Shown piece after piece: positions 58,700-64,000 of a stretch of 64,000 bases of DNA. The DNA is from Sequoia sempervirens. Lineage: Eukaryota; Streptophyta; Pinopsida; Cupressales; Cupressaceae. Positions within the stretch are counted from its first letter, which is position 1. Each line of letters starts with the position of its first letter. The position numbers were made by a program, and so were the translations under genes. Under the pieces are notes generated by a model. The model was not told where the DNA came from. It worked only from the letters and a program-made list of their open reading frames with translations, and searched no databases. Location: contig VDFB02275546.1 in the NCBI GenBank assembly GCA_007258455.2, positions 62,001 through 126,000 on the forward strand, given 5' to 3'.

Positions 58700-61600
58700 G
58701 GCTTCTCTAAGAGGCCATATAAACTGCCTCGGTACCCAAATGATCGGTTGGTATTACTTGAACTCTCTAGGAAACTCCACCATGCACATACCCTCCTAAG
58801 TAACATGCATAGGCTAGGAATTCCTTATCCCCTTACCTTCATCCAGGGATTGTATGCAATCCCCGCATTCCAGTGTGCGGAATACTCAAAAAAGGAGATA
58901 AATGAATACAACTTGGAGCTCCACACTGCCAGGCCACAGATGGATCTGTATGGAAAGTTAAAGAAAATGGTTGGAAAGGAGTATGCTCACCTGCACAATG
59001 TCAAAGAATTTTGGGAAAATTGCAAAGATGATAAAGAAGTGCGTATGAGGCACTACATGTGCATGAGGATGTATTTTTTCAAGATGGTCAACTTGTTTAT
59101 GGTGCCAAACCAAATTGTGGAGGATGAGAACATAGTGCTATATCCAAAATATGATGTCGTTGCCAACCTGCCACTACCTTTAATTGACTAGAATGAGGAA
59201 GAGGTCAATGACCTCGATATTTTGATGAAGCCCATAGAGGCAAGAACAAAACAATGAATTGATGGGAAGATCACTCAATTGAAATTGCAAGGAGCTACTT
59301 TAACATATGGCAAGCTCGAGGATGATCCTAAGAGCAAGATCGACAGTGCCTCTTTTGCTACCCCATCTAGAGAGACTTCAAAGTATCCTCCCACCACTAG
59401 GTCAAGAAAAAGAAAAGAGGTGGTTGAGTGCTAGCCTAAGCACAAAGTCTATTCAAGAAAAGCATCATAAGGTGAGCCTTCCAACAAATCAGAGAAATCA
59501 AGTGGTTTCATTGAAATGCCCACCATTCAAGAGGACCCACTCCATGAGGGAGAGGAAGGAGAAATTGAGCAGTCAAAGTCTCCACTTGTCACCTCTTCCC
59601 TCGTTGCCACTATTACTACCATTTTCATCATTCCTCTGCCAGCATCACAAGTAATGATTCCTTCTTCTCTACCTACGGTGGACATTTCAGTTTAGCTTGC
59701 TTCCACCTCACCCACTACACCAATCATGGTGGTAGATTCTTCCTCTGCTACCACTTCTCTGCTCTCTTCCACCTCTATGTCTCTGATAACAACTATTTTT
59801 TTGGCCACAACAATAATGAAAATGCCTACCCTCTTGCTCCCAAAAGCCTTTTCTTGGAACATGCAGAACATACCAATGGTGCTATATGGAGTATTAATGA
59901 ATCCTGCAGTATAGGCTTCCCTAGCACAAGTTGTAGCCAGCCTCCCTATTCCTACTTCTCCAACTGAACCACCAAAAATGGAGGCAACAATATAGATTTT
60001 TGAGGAGTTGGAGAAATGAGAAAGGGAAGAAACTAAAGAAATGGAAGATGAAGTTGATGATTATCATGACCATCCTGAACATTAGCACCTAGTCATTGAT
60101 GAAGTGGTTCATGAAAAGGAGGAAAAACAATCTTCCAAAGAAGACATTGAAGATCTCGAAGCAAGATACATCGTGGAAACCTCTGACCAAGAGATTGAGG
60201 AGGAGCTTTCCAATTAGCAACTGAAAGATGCTAGGGAGGAAGTCAAGAAGCAATCATATGAAGAGAAGAAAGATACAGATGATGAAATGGACGTAAACAA
60301 AGAACCTCCAAGTAGGGAACAAAACAAGAAGCCCAGTCATGGTGAAGAAATGTCTCCTTCGGGAGAAGAAGAAAAGAAAGAGGAAAATAAAGAAGAGGCA
60401 GAAACAAGAAAGAGCCCAAAGGTGGAACATCATGAAGAATATGAGCAAGAAGAAGAAGAGAAGACATCCAAAGGGGAAGATAGCCCCAAGAAAAATCTAG
60501 CCACCACTAAATCTCTAGAGAAAGAAGCTATATTTATTCGAGATTTAGATGAAGAAGAAGAAAAGACAGAAAAAAATGCCCCAAGTCACCAAGAAATGGA
60601 GATCCATCATGCTCAAAAGGATGAAGGTGATCATGAGTCACCAAAGTAAGGATCCCAAATTCCTAAATGGCTAGAAAAACAACTACATAAGAAGGCCCCC
60701 ATCCTCATGGATCCAAAAGCCAGACTAGAAGCCATCTTGGCTTGGGCACAGATAACCACAAAGAAGGAAAAGAAGTCGAGGGTAAGATCTCATATAACAA
60801 TAGACACCTTGGGATCAAGAGCCATTCAGATAGCTACTCTAGTGGTGGAAGGACAAGAATTCAGTTATAATATCTCTACCATTGACCTGGGAATGGCCAC
60901 GAAAGAGAAAAAATTGATCATCTTCAAGGATCAGTTGCTACTATTGTGCATCAGATGCATAAGGACAAATCCTCTGAGGAGGAATTAAAAGCACAAGCAG
61001 CCAATTTAACAACTTATATTTAGCAATGGTCCTCCATTGAAGAGCTTCCCACCACATCGTTGGCTCCATCACAACTGTTTTCCAAGGACCACATTAGCAA
61101 GCTAGAAAGGAGAAAGAATTGGACGAAGGCCACCAAGGACTAGTTCTGATGGGTAATATATAATGGAAATATGAGCATCAGTCGTGCTATCAGAACGGAA
61201 AATAAATTTTGAGAAGTGAAAAATCAACTTGAAGGCATCAAAAAATTCTACACTGACCTCCCAGAATTATATAGAATTGCATATCCCAAACTTGAGGCTA
61301 TCCTCAAGGTACCTGATAAATCCTAGGAAAAGAAGCTTGTGTTGGAAAAGGATGATCATTGGCTTGTAGAAACTTGGAAATTGGACCTTGATCATAGGAG
61401 AGAAATATTGGAATGAGTACTCCTTGAACTGGAGCTTGATATTGATTGGGCCAAGGAAATTAGGATGGCTTGTGAGGAGTATCTAAAGTTAATGACAGAT
61501 TATGATATGCATGCCGCTGAGCTAGATCCAAAAAAGATAAAGCCATACTTCCATCAAAAGATGGAGAATAGAGCCACCAATACGCTCACGCCTGAATTTA

Positions 61601-61839
61601 TGGATTTTTCTACCCAAGCCTTCACTCAATTTGAGCAAGTGATAAAGAATACTCCCAAATGTGACAAGGATTGGGATGTAATTAGTGGTCAATCTAGGAA
61701 ATTGAATTTCCAAGTACTTCAATCCGATATAATGGAGTGGAATAAGCTCCAGGCATTGATTAGAAAGTTCATGGAATATGCTACTATGAAGAAGCATGAA
61801 GGGAATTTGGTGATTGATGATGAATTCCTCACAGTATAG
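58700..61839 (+). pseudogene. Long acidic ORF of unknown function, retroelement-linked
   Basis: Roughly 1,045 codons in one frame to about 60915, then a frame change, ending at TAG 61837-61839. N-terminal 150 residues look globular (LSRKLHHAHTLLSNMHRLGI, YPLTFIQGLYAIPAFQCAEY, MVGKEYAHLHNVKEFWENC, RMRHYMCMRMYFFKMVNLFM). Then a Ser/Thr/Pro-rich part (59300-59990), a Glu/Lys-rich part (60000-60650; EEEKKEENKEEAETRKSPK), and a C-terminal helical part (LPELYRIAYPKLEAILKV; EEYLKLMTDYDMHAAELDPK; FEQVIKNTPKCDKDWDVISG). By reading there are about 17 in-frame stops (10 TAG, 5 TGA, 2 TAA). No domain recognised. It lies directly upstream of an LTR-like promoter and a gypsy gag, so an extra (envelope-position) ORF of a gypsy element is the likeliest source. 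Confidence 0.6.
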
Positions 61840-63044
61840 TTGTAGCCAAGGCAGCTAGCTACATGACAAAATTTCTATAGTGTTGTCCACTAAAAGACAA
61901 AATAGGCTAGAAGACAAAAGTGTATTTTATATTGTAAAATATTTGGGGGTAGGTGAAACCCTAATTTGTAGTCAATCTTGGCCACACAATGAGATTAAAT
62001 CTTGGCCATTCATTTTTCTTTTTGGACACTATAAACAAGGGGTCTCCTCTCATTTTCAACAGAGAGTTGAGTTGTTGTAAAGACATGCTACTAGAATTTT
62101 AATAGAAATTCATTGATTTTTGGTGGATTCTTGAGTTCCACTTCATGTTGCATGATTCTTCTCCTCATAGTTATTGAATTGAAATAGATTTACTTTGTTG
62201 TTCTATGTGTTTAGCATGTTTTAGTAGATTATTTAATGTTGTTCACTAATGGTGAAGAATTCTACTGTGTTGATGCCCTTCCTTGTCCATGTTTTTTTTT
62301 GTTTGTTGATGATAAATAATAGTGTAAAGCTAGTCTGGACATGAGTTGAATGTTGCACTTAAATTCTATCTTTTGTTCATGCTTTATGGTGAATGAAGGG
62401 TCAAACATCTATATACCTTAGTAGATTGCACTAGTTTCATAAGACTATGAGCTAATCTGGTTAAGTGGGACTTGGTTTCAGGAAGGTTGTCTAATGTAGC
62501 ATCCTCCATTATCATTGTTCATTAGTAGTTTTAGGTCTAGGAACTTCTCCCTTTCCCTGCCCTTTTGAATTTTATTTTAAATAGTTACTTAAGGCAAGGT
62601 TCATTGCACATTGTAAAGCCAAATCTAATGATGAAATAGAGTTCTAGACTGTTGTTTTGAACCTACAGCAACTATACATCAATTTCCACACCTTAAGAAA
62701 TCCATTTGAAGAACCAATTCCCCTCCAACTTAACTTACATAAGACTGCCATGTGATTACCATCAAGATCACATTAAACCATTAAGACATTCCAAGCAAGT
62801 CATGACCTGACACCCAAGAGACCTTGGGGTAATTTTTTGTGGCTTGTTTGTAGGAGATTTCCTTTCAAGAGAGGTAATGCACTTAGGCATTTCCTATGTT
62901 GAGAAGTGCTAAAACACCCATCAATAGAACTGCCTCTAGAAGGAGGGCCCTTTGAGTTAAGTTGGATCGAATTGGTTCATTCTCCCCTAAAATATTCCAA
63001 AGAGTTCTAATATCCACAACTAACAAAGGGGAATTTTAGGAACT
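61840..63044 (+). repeat. LTR-like region with TATA element before gag
   Basis: Between the acidic ORF and a gag start lies about 1.2 kb of non-coding sequence. CACTATAAACAAGGGGTCTC at about 62026-62045 looks like a plant core promoter. A TGTTGTCCACTAAAAGAC start near 61879 is possible. I could not identify the right end or a PBS, so the LTR limits are open. Confidence 0.45.
62028..62035 (+). promoter_or_regulatory. Putative TATA box of LTR promoter
   Basis: CTATAAAC preceded by an AT/TC-rich stretch and followed after 30 bases by TTTTCAACAGAGAG. Inferred from sequence and position upstream of gag. Confidence 0.4.
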
Positions 63045-64000
63045 ATGGCCCCCTACAAGGGCTAGAAATACTCAAAGAGGAGACTCAGCCTCATCCTCTT
63101 CATCCACTTCATTTGCTTCACCTCCCTCTTCCTTCCATCCACCCTACACTCATCCTTCCTTTTCCACATCCACCTCCTCCACTCAGCCATCCCAAGCTAC
63201 CTTCCAGTTGCTTGCTTCCCAAAGCTACGGTGTTGCTCTTGCCTCTGCCTTCCAAGCCCAAGGCACAGTACCAACTACTATTGCCCCTACATAGCCCCAA
63301 GTTCCTATTCAACAACAAGTACCACCTCTTCCTCCCCTCATGGCTTGGATAGGGAATAATCCTTCTCCATTGTTATTCAATGCTTACCATGACATGCCCA
63401 AGAATCTGGAGGGTTTTTGCACAAAATTCAATCCTTGAGATCCACAGAGGATAGCCGAAGAACATATTAAGATATTCCAAACAACACTGAAGGATATGCA
63501 GATTGATCATGAGGACATGGCATGTAGACTTTTCCCTTATTCTTTGGGAGATGAAGCTTTCTATTGGTACATCAACTTGTCAACGGGATCTATTACGACT
63601 TGGGACCTTTTGAAGAATGCCTTCTTGAGGAAATAGAAGATTCCAATCAGCTCCTCAAAATTGTATTAGCAATTAATGTCTATTCGCAGGGAGGTCAATG
63701 AACCAATCAGCTCCTTCAATGATCGGTTCCACTGGGCGTACATGAGATTGCAAGCTCCTTACGTGCTTAATGATGTCATTGTCTTGCCTATCTACTATGC
63801 CACCCTGGACAACCTCACTACAGCGTTGGTGATAAGAATGAACCCACCACCTTCTAGATTGGTGGATGCTTATGCTAAAGCAATTATAGCCAGCAATGAC
63901 TTGGGACAAAACATTTCGGGCCCACTACCTTCCTTGGGATAGGTTTCTCATCCCATGTAAGTTCAAGGGCTCATGCAAGCTCTACAACATCAGACACCTC
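63045..64000 (+). pseudogene. gag: Ty3/gypsy gag, truncated by window end
   Basis: ATG at 63045 opens MAP, and after a one-base change in a C run the frame reads TRARNTQRGDSASSSSSTSF, a Ser/Pro/Gln-rich N terminus (QVPIQQQVPPLPPLMAWIG), then the gag core: NAYHDMPKNLEGFCTKFN, IFQTTLKDMQIDHEDMACRL, FPYSLGDEAFYWYINLSTGS, ITTWDLLKNAFLRK, EPISSFNDRFHWAYMRLQ and PIYYATLDNLTTALVIRMN. The FPYSLG.A..WY and TW..L...F blocks are typical of plant gypsy gag, nearer the Tat/Athila/Ogre group than the chromovirus gag of 13417-14706 (inference). Stops occur after KFN-P, FLRK and KLY. Continues beyond the window. Confidence 0.8.

Overview
The window is a transposon graveyard from a large, AT-rich plant nuclear genome. 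I find no intact host gene, no rRNA or tRNA gene and no CRISPR array. Evidence for a plant: Ty3/gypsy chromovirus and Ty1/copia elements primed by initiator Met-tRNA, an L1-type LINE with a plant-style RNase H, DUF4283-type ORF1 fragments, and a 367-bp TRIM element. The density of old nested repeats and the 4-5 kb LTRs fit a giant genome such as a gymnosperm's, but that is inference.

Layout. 1-610 (-): DUF4283/LINE ORF1 fragment. 1058-18854 (-): a complete chromovirus (Tekay/Del-like) with ATTTG target duplications, a 4.0-kb 5' LTR on the right, a 3' LTR on the left, PBS, PPT and a 1,543-codon gag-pol frame ruined only by stop codons. Its 3' LTR carries a nested 5,138-bp solo LTR of a related family (3101-8238, TSD TAGCC). 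18860-23790 (-): a decayed Helentron (Helitron2: Rep HUH, PIF1-like helicase, C-terminal endonuclease), split by a LINE ORF1 insertion (about 19785-21181) and cut at its 3' side by the chromovirus. 26468-30820 (-): a 5'-truncated LINE with RT, RNase H and an extra long ORF between RNase H and the 3' end. 31210-35007: a candidate 3.8-kb LTR followed by a PPT identical to the chromovirus PPT.

39130-42089 (+): a broken gypsy gag-protease-RT remnant. 43129-50597 (-): a copia element with GTAAA target duplications; its right LTR holds a 1,229-bp solo LTR and a TRIM. 51958-52083: a 21-bp minisatellite. 53155 to about 55590 (+): the 5' end and transposase of a hAT-like transposon. 55780-56761: a 982-bp non-coding element with terminal inverted repeats. 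58700-61839 (+): a long acidic ORF of unknown function, then an LTR-like promoter region and a gypsy gag that runs off the window.

Nothing here works as a cellular pathway; the genes are transposition machinery in successive states of decay. The most notable points are the LINE with a third ORF, the Helentron with endonuclease, the compact TRIM, the hairpin arrays inside giant LTRs, the acidic ORF beside an LTR, and a strong excess of TAG stops consistent with C-to-T decay at CAG codons. No computation was run: alignments and motif calls were made by reading, and percent identities are not given.
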